This document shows, one piece after another, positions 8,466 through 16,168 of a stretch of 64,000 nucleotides of DNA. Under the pieces are notes generated by a model. It worked only from the letters and a program-made list of their open reading frames with translations, was not told where the DNA came from and ran no database searches. This DNA comes from an uncultured Clostridia bacterium. Its GTDB lineage: Bacteria > Bacillota > Clostridia > Oscillospirales > Oscillospiraceae. Both the position numbers and the translations under genes were made by a program. The first letter of the stretch is position 1, and the number at the start of each line of letters is the position of its first letter. The stretch covers positions 1-64,000 of the forward strand of contig CALADI010000022.1 in assembly GCA_937890525.1 (NCBI GenBank). Direction: 5' to 3'.

Positions 8466-8864
8466 TTACCAAACAAATGCCAGCACTTCGCCGCCGATGT
8501 GCAGCTCGCGTGCCTTCTTGTCGGTCATAACGCCCTTGGAAGTAGAGACAATGGCGATACCCAGGCCCTTCAGGACCTTGGGCAGCTCCTCAGCGCCAGC
8601 GTACACACGCAGGCCGGGCTTGGAGACGCGGCGCAGGCCGGAGATCACGGACTGCTTCTTTGCCAGATACTTCAGCGTGATGTGGATCATGCCCTGATTG
8701 CCGTTGTCCACCAGAGAGTAGGACTTGATGTAGCCCTCGTCCAGCAGGATCTGGGCAATTGCCTTCTTCAGGTTGGAAGCGGGGACATCCACAGTTTCGT
8801 GCTTTGCAGAATTCGCGTTCCGGATTCGGGTCAGCATATCTGCTACGGGATCGGTGATTTGCAT
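8466..8864 (-). CDS. rpsH: 30S ribosomal protein S8
   Basis: S8 is a primary 16S rRNA binder and, in enteric bacteria, the translational repressor of the spc operon. The 132-residue product starts MQITDPVADMLTRIRNAN and contains the C-terminal signature STSKGVMTDKKARELHIGGE. An unusually long, structured gap of 133 bases precedes it, described separately. Confidence 0.98.
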   Translation of the reverse strand: MQITDPVADMLTRIRNANSAKHETVDVPASNLKKAIAQILLDEGYIKSYSLVDNGNQGMIHITLKYLAKKQSVISGLRRVSKPGLRVYAGAEELPKVLKGLGIAIVSTSKGVMTDKKARELHIGGEVLAFVW

Positions 8865-8889
8865 GTTACATATCCTCCTTAATGAAGTT

Positions 8890-8951
8890 ACGGGCTAAAC
8901 CCGTTAAGACAAGGGGGTATCGAGTGAATGCGGCCGGATCTGATGCCGGCC
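8890..8951 (-). promoter_or_regulatory. Structured rpsN-rpsH spacer with two hairpins
   Basis: Neighbouring genes in this operon are usually 10-30 bases apart, but 133 bases separate rpsN from rpsH. The gap can form GGCCGG/CCGGCC (8932-8937 with 8946-8951) and ACGGG/CCCGT (8890-8894 with 8900-8904) hairpins on the minus strand, followed by the AAGGAGG site of rpsH. No T-run follows, so these are not terminators. A role as processing site or protein-binding site is possible but not shown. Confidence 0.35.
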
Positions 8952-8997
8952 CATCTTCACCCGACTTCCCTCGCCTGTTTTACATTATAAGTCGACC

Positions 8998-9183
8998 TTA
9001 CCAGCTAGCCTTGCGGACACCGGGGATCTGGCCCTTGTAAGCCAGCTCACGGAAGCAGATACGGCAAACGCCGTAGTCACGCAGGTATGCATGGGGTCTG
9101 CCGCAGATCTTGCAGCGGTTGTAGCGGCGGCTGGAGAACTTGGGCTCAGCCTGCTGCTTCAGGATCATAGACTTCTTTGCCAT
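8998..9183 (-). CDS. rpsZ: 30S ribosomal protein S14, zinc type (type Z)
   Basis: S14 is needed for late assembly of the 30S head. The 61-residue product starts MAKKSMILKQQAEPKFSSRR and has two CxxC pairs (CKIC and CRIC) forming a zinc ribbon, the short zinc-dependent form typical of Gram-positives. An in-frame upstream start exists, but the ATG at 9183 gives the normal length and has a good binding site. It follows rplE directly. Confidence 0.96.
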   Translation of the reverse strand: MAKKSMILKQQAEPKFSSRRYNRCKICGRPHAYLRDYGVCRICFRELAYKGQIPGVRKASW

Positions 9184-9197
9184 GTTCGTTCCTCCAA

Positions 9198-9743
9198 TCA
9201 AGCGTAGAAGGGAGCGCCGAGCTGGGTCAGCAGCTCCTTGGCTTCCTCGTCAGTGGTAGCGGTGGTGCAGATGCAGATGTCCATACCACGGATCTTGTCT
9301 ACCTTGTCATACTCGATTTCGGGGAAGATCAGCTGCTCCTTCAGACCGAAGGCGTAGTTGCCACGGCCGTCGAAGCTGTTGGGGTTGATGCCCCGGAAGT
9401 CACGGACGCGGGGCAGAGCCACGCTGAACAGACGATCCAGGAACTCGTACATCTTGGCGCCGCGCAGGGTCACCTTGACGCCGACATTTTCGCCCTCACG
9501 GAGCTTGAAGTTCGCAACGGACTTGCGGGCCTTGCAGATCACAGCCTTCTGGCCGGTGATGATGCCCAGATCCTTGACGATGGCTTCCACTTCCTTGGCG
9601 TTGTTCTTGCTCTCACCGCAGCCGACATTGATGACGACCTTGTCCAGCTTGGGGATCTGCATGACGCTCTTGTAGCCGAACTTCTTCATCAGGGAAGGAG
9701 CGATCTCTTCATTGTACTGAACTTTCATTCTAGGTGCATTCAT
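9198..9743 (-). CDS. rplE: 50S ribosomal protein L5
   Basis: L5 binds 5S rRNA and contacts the P-site tRNA. The 181-residue product contains KFGYKSVMQIPKLDKVVINVG, TGQKAVICKARKSVANFKLR, and DFRGINPNSFDGRGNYAFGL with the end DIIC-like segment GMDICICTTATTDEEAKELL. The first ATG is used because AGGAGGAG lies 7 bases before it. It lies between rplX and rpsZ. Confidence 0.98.
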   Translation of the reverse strand: MNAPRMKVQYNEEIAPSLMKKFGYKSVMQIPKLDKVVINVGCGESKNNAKEVEAIVKDLGIITGQKAVICKARKSVANFKLREGENVGVKVTLRGAKMYEFLDRLFSVALPRVRDFRGINPNSFDGRGNYAFGLKEQLIFPEIEYDKVDKIRGMDICICTTATTDEEAKELLTQLGAPFYA

Positions 9744-9758
9744 TGATTAACTCCTCCT

Positions 9759-10067
9759 TTACTTGAATTCGGCGCCGCACTTGCGGCAGATACGGACCTT
9801 CTTGTCGCCGTCGATCTTGTGACCGACGCGCACACCCTTACCGCACTTGTCGCAGAACAGAGCGACCTTGCAGGTACGGATGGGGGTCTCCTTCTTCACG
9901 ATGCCACCGGTCTCGCCCTGCTTACGGGGCTTGGTGTGGCAGGTGGCGACATTGACGCCCTCGACAATGACCTTGTTCTCGGAAGGCATGGCGACCAGCA
10001 CCTTGCCCTTGACGCCCTTGTCCTTACCGGACAGGACAATAACGGTATCGTTCTTCTTAATGTTCAT
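9759..10067 (-). CDS. rplX: 50S ribosomal protein L24
   Basis: L24 is an early assembly protein with a KOW motif. The 102-residue product starts MNIKKNDTVIVLSGKDKGVK and includes the KOW core. CDKCGKGVRVGHKI and CRKCGAEFK near the end form two CxxC pairs and suggest a zinc ribbon. A first ATG at 10082 overlaps the rplN stop but has no spaced binding site, while GGGGGT is correctly placed for the ATG at 10067. It lies between rplN and rplE. Confidence 0.95.
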   Translation of the reverse strand: MNIKKNDTVIVLSGKDKGVKGKVLVAMPSENKVIVEGVNVATCHTKPRKQGETGGIVKKETPIRTCKVALFCDKCGKGVRVGHKIDGDKKVRICRKCGAEFK

Positions 10068-10081
10068 CTTCAGTACCCCCA

Positions 10082-10450
10082 TTAGATGACTTCGGGAGCC
10101 AGAGACAGGATCTTCATGTAGTCTCTGTCACGCAGCTCACGGGCCACCGGTCCAAAGATACGGGTGCCACGGGGATTCTTGTCGTCCTTGATGATAACGG
10201 CAGCGTTCTCGTCGAAGCGGACATAGGTGCCGTCCTCACGACGGACACCACGCTTGGTGCGGACGATAACGGCCTTGACGACATCACCCTTCTTCACAGT
10301 GCCGCCGGGAGTGGCCTTACGAACGGAAGCAACGATAACATCGCCGATGTTGCCGTACTTACGCTTGGAGCCGCCCAGGACACGAATGGTGTGGATTTCC
10401 TTAGCGCCGGTGTTGTCGGCAACCTTCAGATAGCTTTCCATTTGTACCAT
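10082..10450 (-). CDS. rplN: 50S ribosomal protein L14
   Basis: L14 forms an inter-subunit bridge with 16S rRNA. The 122-residue product begins MVQMESYLKVADNTGAKEIH and has the family signature VRTKRGVRREDGTYVRFDEN and the end FGPVARELRDRDYMKILSLA. The length is exact for the family. It lies between rpsQ and rplX. Confidence 0.98.
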   Translation of the reverse strand: MVQMESYLKVADNTGAKEIHTIRVLGGSKRKYGNIGDVIVASVRKATPGGTVKKGDVVKAVIVRTKRGVRREDGTYVRFDENAAVIIKDDKNPRGTRIFGPVARELRDRDYMKILSLAPEVI

Positions 10451-10465
10451 AGTTGTCCGACCTCC

Positions 10466-10729
10466 TTACTTAGCCTTTTCGATGATATTGACGAGTCTCC
10501 ATCTCTTGTCCTTGGACAGGGGACGGGTCTCCATGACCTCAACGGTATCGCCGATGCCGCACTCGTTGTTCTCGTCGTGGGCCTTCAGCTTGTAAGTCCG
10601 CTTCATGGTCTTCTTATACAGAGGATGCTGGTAGCTGTCCTCCACCGCAACCACAATGGTCTTGTCCATCTTATCGGAGACAACAGTACCAATTCTGGTC
10701 TTGCGGAAAGCTCTATTCATTTCAGTCAT
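10466..10729 (-). CDS. rpsQ: 30S ribosomal protein S17
   Basis: S17 is an OB-fold protein binding 16S rRNA helix 11. The 87-residue product shows RKTRIGTVVSDKMDKTIVVA and GIGDTVEVMETRPLSKDKRW, both diagnostic. It lies between rpmC and rplN. Confidence 0.98.
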   Translation of the reverse strand: MTEMNRAFRKTRIGTVVSDKMDKTIVVAVEDSYQHPLYKKTMKRTYKLKAHDENNECGIGDTVEVMETRPLSKDKRWRLVNIIEKAK

Positions 10730-10743
10730 AATTGCTTACCTCC

Positions 10744-10941
10744 TCAGACATTGGTCTCTTTCTCACGAATAATGGTCATGACGCGGGCGATGTCCTTCTT
10801 GACTGCCGCAATCTGCATGGGATTCTCCAGCTGGTTGGTGGCATGCTGCATGCGGAGCATAAACAGGTCCTTCTTCAGGTCAGCCAGCTTCTTATTCAGC
10901 TCTTCAGCAGACAGGTTCTTAATTTCCTTTGCCTTCATCAT
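10744..10941 (-). CDS. rpmC: 50S ribosomal protein L29
   Basis: L29 lies at the tunnel exit next to L23 and takes part in docking of targeting factors. The 65-residue helical product starts MMKAKEIKNLSAEELNKKLA and includes LKKDLFMLRMQHATNQLENP, the family signature. Its start overlaps the rplP stop by one base (TAATG), indicating coupling. Confidence 0.97.
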   Translation of the reverse strand: MMKAKEIKNLSAEELNKKLADLKKDLFMLRMQHATNQLENPMQIAAVKKDIARVMTIIREKETNV

Positions 10942-11375
10942 TATTCACCACCAATCTCAGTAACAGGCTCTTCCTTCTTGATGATGCGAGTCTTGATGGG
11001 CAGCTTGTGCTGAGCAAGTCTCAGTGCCTCACGGGCGACTTCCTCAGGAACGCCAGCGATCTCGAACATCACCTTCTGGTTCTTGACGACAGCGACCCAG
11101 CCTTCAGGAGCGCCCTTACCGGAACCCATACGGGTACCCAGGCCCTTCTTGGAATAAGGCTTGTCGGGGAAAATCTTGATCCAGACCTTACCGCCACGCT
11201 TGGTGGAACGGGTCATGGCAACACGGGCTGCCTCGATCTGGTTACCGGTGATCCAGCCGGGCTCGAGAGCCTGAATGCCGAACTCACCATAAGAAACGGT
11301 ATTGCCACGAGTGGCGGTACCGGTCATACGGCCACGCTGTACCTTACGGTACTTCGCTCTCTTGGGCATCAGCAT
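10941..11375 (-). CDS. rplP: 50S ribosomal protein L16
   Basis: L16 organises the A site of the large subunit. The 144-residue product shows MPKRAKYRKVQRGRMTG, then EAARVAMTRSTKRGGKVWIK and RMGSGKGAPEGWVAVV, the classical signatures. It starts at MLMPKR because AAGGAGGT, located inside the last codons of rpsC, is 8 bases before this ATG. Stop and start overlap by one base (TGATG). Confidence 0.98.
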   Translation of the reverse strand: MLMPKRAKYRKVQRGRMTGTATRGNTVSYGEFGIQALEPGWITGNQIEAARVAMTRSTKRGGKVWIKIFPDKPYSKKGLGTRMGSGKGAPEGWVAVVKNQKVMFEIAGVPEEVAREALRLAQHKLPIKTRIIKKEEPVTEIGGE

Positions 11376-12139
11376 CAGCGGTTACCTCCTTCGCGGTTGT
11401 AGTTTCTTCTCTCGCCGTTGCGGCGATCATTGCGGCGGTCGCCGTTGCGGCGATCACGACGCTCGCGGCGCTCGCGGGGAGCGGGCTCGGGAGCGGCGGC
11501 ACGCAGAGTGGTGTTCAGGACCTCACCCTTGTAGATCCACACCTTCACGCCGATGCGGCCGTAGGTGGTGGCAGCCTCAGCGAAGCCGTACTCGATGTCG
11601 GCACGGATGGTCTGCAGGGGAATGGTGCCCTCGTGGTAGCTCTCGGAGCGGGCGATTTCAGCGCCGCCCAGACGGCCGCCGCAGGTGACCTTGATGCCCT
11701 TGGCACCCAGACGGGTAGCCTGCTGCATAGCCTTCTTCATAGCGCGGCGGAAGCTGATACGCTTCTCCAGCTGCTGAGCGATGTTCTCGGCAACCAGCTG
11801 AGCGTTCAGGTCGGGGCTGCGGACCTCGATGATGTTCAGAGATACGCTCTTGCCCAGACGAGCTTCCATGTCCTTGCGCAGGTTCTCGATCTCCGCGCCG
11901 GCCTTGCCGATGACGACACCGGGGCGGGAGCAGTTGATGTTGATCTTTACCTTGCCGTTGCTACGCTCGATCTCGATCTTTGCGATGCCAGCGGAGTAAA
12001 GCTTGTTCTTCAGATACTGTCTGATGTTGTAATCTTCAACGATCAGATCGCCGACCTTGTCTTCGCGGGCGTACCAGCGGGAATCCCAGTCCTTGATAAC
12101 GCCGACGCGCAGACCATGGGGATTAACTTTCTGTCCCAT
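11375..12139 (-). CDS. rpsC: 30S ribosomal protein S3 with arginine-rich C-terminal tail
   Basis: S3 forms part of the mRNA entry channel with helicase activity. The 254-residue product begins MGQKVNPHGLRVGVIKDWDS, has the KH domain with RPGVVIGKAGAEIENLR, and the C-terminal S3 domain with EGTIPLQTIRADIEYGFAEA and GRIGVKVWIYKGE. Typical S3 proteins have about 210-230 residues. Here the last 35 or so are a low-complexity tail of R, E, N, D and G with repeats of the RRNGDRRND type. The tail-encoding DNA is itself repetitive (11396-11480) and contains the ribosome binding site of rplP. Confidence 0.97.
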   Translation of the reverse strand: MGQKVNPHGLRVGVIKDWDSRWYAREDKVGDLIVEDYNIRQYLKNKLYSAGIAKIEIERSNGKVKININCSRPGVVIGKAGAEIENLRKDMEARLGKSVSLNIIEVRSPDLNAQLVAENIAQQLEKRISFRRAMKKAMQQATRLGAKGIKVTCGGRLGGAEIARSESYHEGTIPLQTIRADIEYGFAEAATTYGRIGVKVWIYKGEVLNTTLRAAAPEPAPRERRERRDRRNGDRRNDRRNGERRNYNREGGNR

Positions 12140-12151
12140 AGCTACCTCCTG

Positions 12152-12487
12152 TTAAGCCTTCTCGCTCACACCGATGGTGATGTGAGTGGTTCTCTTGAGA
12201 ATACGAACGAAACCGCGTCTGGATGCGATTCTGCCGCGCTTCAGCACAGGGCCGGGGTTCGCAATCACAGTGGAGACATACAGGTTATCCGCATTCATGC
12301 CGTTGTTGTGCTCGGCATTTGCTACAGCGCTCTTGAGCAGCTTCGCCATGGGCTCACAAGCAGCCTTAGAGGTCTGGCTCAAATATGCGGCAGCGGTCTT
12401 AACGTCCTTGCCCCGGATCATGTCGCAAACCAGCTTGACCTTGCGGGGAGACATACGGACGTACTTTACATGTGCAAAAACTTCCAT
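12152..12487 (-). CDS. rplV: 50S ribosomal protein L22
   Basis: L22 lines the nascent peptide tunnel. The 111-residue product has KYVRMSPRKVKLVCDMIRGK, AVANAEHNNGMNADNLYVST and GRIASRRGFVRILKRTTHIT, covering the globular part and the beta-hairpin reaching into the tunnel. It lies between rpsS and rpsC. Confidence 0.98.
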   Translation of the reverse strand: MEVFAHVKYVRMSPRKVKLVCDMIRGKDVKTAAAYLSQTSKAACEPMAKLLKSAVANAEHNNGMNADNLYVSTVIANPGPVLKRGRIASRRGFVRILKRTTHITIGVSEKA

Positions 12488-12499
12488 TTCAGTACCTCC

Positions 12500-12778
12500 T
12501 TACTTGCTGTTGGCAGTCTTGCTGCCGGAGTGGCCACGGAAGGTTCTGGTAGGAACAAACTCGCCCAGCTTGTGGCCGACCATGTCTTCGGTGACATACA
12601 CGGGCACATGCTTGCGGCCGTCGTGGACAGCGATGGTGTGACCAACGAAGGAGGGGAAAATGGTGGAAGATCTGCTCCAGGTCTTCAGAACCTTCTTTTC
12701 GCCAGCCTTGTTCAGCTCCTCAACGCGCTTGTACAGCTCCGGAGCTACGAAAGGGCCTTTTTTAATGCTTCTGCTCAT
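12500..12778 (-). CDS. rpsS: 30S ribosomal protein S19
   Basis: S19 is in the 30S head and pairs with S13. The 92-residue product begins MSRSIKKGPFVAPELYKRV and includes TWSRSSTIFPSFVGHTIAVH and HKLGEFVPTRTFRGHS, the family signature. It lies between rplB and rplV. Confidence 0.98.
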   Translation of the reverse strand: MSRSIKKGPFVAPELYKRVEELNKAGEKKVLKTWSRSSTIFPSFVGHTIAVHDGRKHVPVYVTEDMVGHKLGEFVPTRTFRGHSGSKTANSK

Positions 12779-12790
12779 TTCATTTCCTCC

Positions 12791-13627
12791 TTACTTGCTG
12801 TTTCTGCGCTTGACAATGAACTTGTCGGTGCGGTTCTTGGTCTTGCGAGTCTTATAACCCAGTGCAGGCTTGCCCCAGGGAGTCACAGGGCCGGGACGGC
12901 CAACAGGAGCGCGGCCCTCACCACCACCGTGGGGGTGATCGCAGGGGTTCATGACGGAGCCACGGACGGTGGGACGCACACCCATGTGACGGGTACGGCC
13001 GGCCTTACCGATGTGGACATTCTCGTGGTCAGCATTGCCGACCTGACCAATGCAAGCAGTGCAGTTGGTGCGGACATAGCGCACCTCGCCGGAGGGCAGA
13101 CGGACCTGAGCCAGCTCGCCTTCCTTAGCCATCAGCTGAGCAGCGGTACCGGCGGAACGAACCAGCTGAGCGCCGTAGCCGGGCTGCAGCTCCACATTGT
13201 GGATCACGGTACCAACAGGGATGTTGGCGATGGGCAGGCAGTTGCCGGGCTTGATGTCGGCGGAAGCGGAGGAGACCACCACATCGCCGGCCTTCAGGCC
13301 GTTGGGAGCCAGAATGTAGCTCAGAGTATTGTCCTCGTACTTCACCAGAGCGATGAAGGCGGAACGGTTGGGATCGTACTCGATGCGCTGCACAGTAGCG
13401 GGCATATCCAGCTTCTGGCGCTTGAAGTCGATGATACGATACTTTCTCTTGTTGCCGCCGCCACGATGACGGACGGTGATGTGACCGTAGCTGTTGCGAC
13501 CGGAGTGCTTCTTCAGGGTCTCAACCAGGCTACGCTCAGGTTTTGCCTTCTTGTCCACGCCTTCAAAAGCGGAGACAGTCATGCCCCGGCGAGCGGGGGT
13601 ATAAGGCTTAAAAGTTTTAATAGCCAT
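12791..13627 (-). CDS. rplB: 50S ribosomal protein L2
   Basis: L2 is one of the largest and most conserved ribosomal proteins and is needed for subunit joining and peptidyl transfer. The 278-residue product starts MAIKTFKPYTPARRGMTVS and shows GRNSYGHITVRHRGGGNKRK and the C-terminal signature NPCDHPHGGGEGRAPVGRPG including the conserved histidines. The length is normal. It lies between rplW and rpsS. Confidence 0.98.
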   Translation of the reverse strand: MAIKTFKPYTPARRGMTVSAFEGVDKKAKPERSLVETLKKHSGRNSYGHITVRHRGGGNKRKYRIIDFKRQKLDMPATVQRIEYDPNRSAFIALVKYEDNTLSYILAPNGLKAGDVVVSSASADIKPGNCLPIANIPVGTVIHNVELQPGYGAQLVRSAGTAAQLMAKEGELAQVRLPSGEVRYVRTNCTACIGQVGNADHENVHIGKAGRTRHMGVRPTVRGSVMNPCDHPHGGGEGRAPVGRPGPVTPWGKPALGYKTRKTKNRTDKFIVKRRNSK

Positions 13628-13656
13628 TTGCGTTTACTCCTTTATTGAGATGTGGA

Positions 13657-13950
13657 TTAGACCATACCCTCGAAGAACTCGATGGTCTTGGAGTCCGCAG
13701 TCAGGGTGACCACAGCCTTCTTGTACTCAGCACGGCGGCCAGCAGGATAAGCGCCGGTGCGCTTCATCTTGCCCTGCATACGGATGGTGTTGACCTTAGC
13801 GACCTTGACGCCGAAGATCTGCTCCACAGCAGCCTTAATCTGGGTCTTGTCAGCGTTGACATCCACCATGAAAACATACTTCTTATCAGCGACAGACTCC
13901 ATGGACTGCTCGGTGATAACCGGTCTTCTAATGATATCGTAAGCGTTCAT
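13657..13950 (-). CDS. rplW: 50S ribosomal protein L23
   Basis: L23 is the tunnel-exit protein to which trigger factor and SRP dock. The 97-residue product begins MNAYDIIRRPVITEQSMES and includes DKTQIKAAVEQIFGVKVAKV, the family signature. Its start overlaps the rplD stop by one base (TAATG). Confidence 0.98.
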   Translation of the reverse strand: MNAYDIIRRPVITEQSMESVADKKYVFMVDVNADKTQIKAAVEQIFGVKVAKVNTIRMQGKMKRTGAYPAGRRAEYKKAVVTLTADSKTIEFFEGMV

Positions 13951-14573
13951 TATGCGAATACCTCCTCGATCTTGGCCAGAGCAGCCTGATCGACAACCAG
14001 CTTGTTAGCGTTGACCACGTCGTAGACATTGATCAGGTTGGCGAAGGTGACAGCGCAGCCGGGGATGTTGCGGCCGGACTTGACCACGATCTGGTCAGCC
14101 TCAGCGGTGATGACCAGAGGCTTCTTCTCAGCGCCCACAGCGTTCAGGAAGTTGGCGAAGTCCTTGGTCTTGATGGCGTCCATCTTGATGGAGTCGATCA
14201 CGACAACATTGTTGTCCTGAGCCTTAGCGGACAGGGCGCTCTTCAGAGCCAGACGCTTCACCTTCTTGTTCAGGGTGTAGCTGTAATCTCTGGGCTTGGG
14301 AGCGAACACGATACCGCCGTGAGTCCACTGAGGAGCACGGGTGCTGCCCTGACGGGCGCGGCCGGTACCCTTCTGTCTCCAGGGCTTTCTGCCGCCGCCG
14401 GAAACCTCCGCACGGGTCAGAGCGGACTGAGTGCCCTGACGGCAGTTGGCCAGGTGGTTCTTGACCACATCATGGACCACAGCGCCGTTGGGCTCGATGC
14501 CGAACACAGCTTCGGAGAGTTCGATCTCGCCGACCTGCTTGCCGGACATATCGTAAACATTAGTCTTAGGCAT
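13950..14573 (-). CDS. rplD: 50S ribosomal protein L4
   Basis: L4 reaches into the peptide tunnel and, in enteric bacteria, represses its own S10 operon. The 207-residue product has the globular part starting MPKTNVYDMSGKQVGEIELS and the tunnel loop RKPWRQKGTGRARQGSTRAP. The length is normal. It lies between rplC and rplW. Whether L4 acts on the S10 leader in this organism is not shown by the sequence. Confidence 0.98.
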   Translation of the reverse strand: MPKTNVYDMSGKQVGEIELSEAVFGIEPNGAVVHDVVKNHLANCRQGTQSALTRAEVSGGGRKPWRQKGTGRARQGSTRAPQWTHGGIVFAPKPRDYSYTLNKKVKRLALKSALSAKAQDNNVVVIDSIKMDAIKTKDFANFLNAVGAEKKPLVITAEADQIVVKSGRNIPGCAVTFANLINVYDVVNANKLVVDQAALAKIEEVFA

Positions 14574-14592
14574 GATTTAAGCTCTCCTTTCC

Positions 14593-15312
14593 TTAGCCTC
14601 TTGCGGAAGCCTTCTGGGGGTTTCTGCCGGAAGCCTTCTGCGGGTTCTTGCTGATGCCAACTGCGGTGTTCTTGACCTTGTTGTTCTTCACAGTGTTGCG
14701 GATGAACACCAGGCCACCCTTGGGGCCGGGGATGGCACCACGAATGGCGATCATGTTCAGCTCAGCATCCACCTGAACGATGTCCAGGTTCTCGATGGTG
14801 ACCTGCTCATTGCCCATCTGACCGGCGCCGATCTTACCGGGGAAGATCCGGGACTGATGGGAAGATGCACCCATGGAACCAGCGTGACGGTGGACAGGGC
14901 CGCCGCCGTGGGTCATGTCGGTGCGGTGTGCGCCATGGCGCTTGATAACGCCCTGGTAGCCGTGACCCTTGCTGATGCCGGTCACATCGATCTTGTCGCC
15001 AGCAGCGAAGACGTCAGCCTTGACCACATCGCCGACATTCATGTCAGCAGCGTTGTCCAGACGGAACTCCTTCAGGTGGCGCTTTGCCTCAACGCCGGCC
15101 TTCTTCAGATGGCCAGCCTCAGGCTTGGACAGCTTGTGCTCCTTGATGTCCTCGAAGCCCAGCTGCACGGCAGTGTAGCCGTCGGTCTCGACAGTCTTCT
15201 TCTGGGTAACGACGCAGGGGCCTGCCTCCACCACGGTGACAGGGATGACCTTGCCGCTCTCATCGAAGATCTGGGTCATGCCCACTTTTTTGCCGATGAT
15301 TGCTTTCTGCAT
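14593..15312 (-). CDS. rplC: 50S ribosomal protein L3
   Basis: L3 is an early assembly protein near the peptidyl transferase centre. The 239-residue product begins MQKAIIGKKVGMTQIFDESG, contains ISKGHGYQGVIKRHGAHRTD and the tip loop SSHQSRIFPGKIGAGQMGNE, and normally would end after VFIRNTVKNNK. Here about 27 extra residues follow, including a seven-residue direct repeat (NPQKASG, NPQKASA). A 119-base gap separates it from rpsJ. Confidence 0.97.
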   Translation of the reverse strand: MQKAIIGKKVGMTQIFDESGKVIPVTVVEAGPCVVTQKKTVETDGYTAVQLGFEDIKEHKLSKPEAGHLKKAGVEAKRHLKEFRLDNAADMNVGDVVKADVFAAGDKIDVTGISKGHGYQGVIKRHGAHRTDMTHGGGPVHRHAGSMGASSHQSRIFPGKIGAGQMGNEQVTIENLDIVQVDAELNMIAIRGAIPGPKGGLVFIRNTVKNNKVKNTAVGISKNPQKASGRNPQKASARG

Positions 15313-15431
15313 TTTGGTTTTCTCCTTTTTAATAGGTTATTGGTTGACTGGGGAACATTGGGTGTCCTTTGTCAACATGACCCGTCCGCCCGATGCCAGA
15401 CAGTGCGGGCAGCCGTAATTGTGACGAGCAA
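15313..15431 (-). promoter_or_regulatory. rpsJ-rplC spacer
   Basis: This 119-base gap is long for the operon. On the minus strand it can form GCCCG/CGGGC around a 13-base loop (15381-15405 area) and holds a TTGACA hexamer without a well-placed -10, so no internal promoter is claimed. The rplC binding site AAAAGGAG is at its downstream end. Confidence 0.25.
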
Positions 15432-15743
15432 TTACAGCTTTATCTCAATCTCAACGCCAGCAGGCAGATCCAGGCTCATCAGAGCCTCAACGGTCTTCTG
15501 ATTGGGGTTGAGAATATCGATCAGTCTCTTGTGGGTTCTGCGCTCGAACTGCTCACGGCTGTCCTTGTACTTGTGAACAGCACGAAGGATCGTCACAACT
15601 TCCTTCTTGGTGGGCAGGGGGATGGGGCCGGAAACAGCAGCGCCGTTGCGCTTAGCGGTCTCCACGATCTTAGCAGCGCTGGAGTCGATCAGCTGATGAT
15701 CGTAAGCCTTCAGACGAATGCGGATCATTTCTTGGTTTGCCAT
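15432..15743 (-). CDS. rpsJ: 30S ribosomal protein S10
   Basis: S10 belongs to the 30S head and, with NusB, to the antitermination complex. The 103-residue product shows MIRIRLKAYDHQLIDSSAAK and the signature GPIPLPTKKEVVTILRAVHK, with HVNKKSREQFE replaced by the equivalent HKYKDSREQFERRTHKRLID. It is the first gene of the superoperon, behind a long leader and an AAGGAGG site. Confidence 0.98.
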   Translation of the reverse strand: MANQEMIRIRLKAYDHQLIDSSAAKIVETAKRNGAAVSGPIPLPTKKEVVTILRAVHKYKDSREQFERRTHKRLIDILNPNQKTVEALMSLDLPAGVEIEIKL

Positions 15744-16009
15744 GGTTGTTTTCCTCCTTGAAAACGTACTCAGTTTCTTTTGTGCCTGGGTACGGTGAAC
15801 TGTCTGTCCGCGCTACCGTGCGTATCACTCTAGCCTATGAAAAATGGCCGACGCAAGCCGACCCTCTTCCAGACGCAGCGATATACGCAAACGCAGTCTG
15901 AACAGTTCAGCCGCCCGATGACCGGACATACTCCGCAGAAGTTACCGTCTAGGACGCAATCTCCTGCATCATCGCATCGCACGCATAATTTCCCTACACA
16001 TGCCTAAAT
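15744..16009 (-). promoter_or_regulatory. Long 5' leader of the S10 superoperon
   Basis: About 260 bases of untranslated leader separate the predicted start point (near 16003) from rpsJ. It holds no reading frame of note but several inverted repeats, among them CTGAACTGTTCAG and the terminator-like hairpin listed separately. A leader of this length before rpsJ suggests control by early termination or protein binding, inferred from the structure only. Confidence 0.5.
15840..15863 (-). terminator. Attenuator-like hairpin inside the S10 leader
   Basis: On the minus strand GGTCGGC and GTCGGCC pair (with two G-U pairs) around a TTGC loop (15846-15863), and ATTTTT follows at once. This is the shape of an intrinsic terminator about 100 bases before the rpsJ start, so it is a candidate for transcription attenuation of the whole operon. 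Confidence 0.5.
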
Positions 16010-16038
16010 ATGATACCACAGCATGATGCATCTGTCAA
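16010..16038 (-). promoter_or_regulatory. Promoter of the S10-spc-alpha superoperon
   Basis: On the minus strand a perfect -35 TTGACA (16033-16038) stands 17 bases from a -10 TATCAT (16010-16015), which is preceded by TGG, an extended -10. Transcription should start near 16003. Confidence 0.8.
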
Positions 16039-16120
16039 CCGTTTTTTCAGAAAAAATCACAAAGTTTCTACATAAAATTCAGTCAATATCACGAGATCTT
16101 TCCTGCATTTTCCGGCATAA

Positions 16121-16162
16121 GAAAGCACCCCCGGCACAGTCTGTCGGACTGCCCGGAGGTGC
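16121..16162 (-). terminator. Terminator after rsgA
   Basis: On the minus strand GCACCTCCGGGCAGTC pairs with GACTGTGCCGGGGGTGC (16125-16162) and TTTC follows. It lies 6 bases after the rsgA stop and separates the housekeeping cluster from the S10 promoter. Confidence 0.75.
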
Positions 16163-16168
16163 TGCAAA

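Noticed and set aside
8985..9000. TATAAT on the minus strand after rpsZ as an internal promoter
   Set aside because: No acceptable -35 at 16-18 bases upstream.
11633..13648. A 671-residue open frame on the plus strand opposite rplB-rpsC
   Set aside because: It is a shadow caused by codon bias of the ribosomal genes on the other strand; no family resemblance and no binding site.
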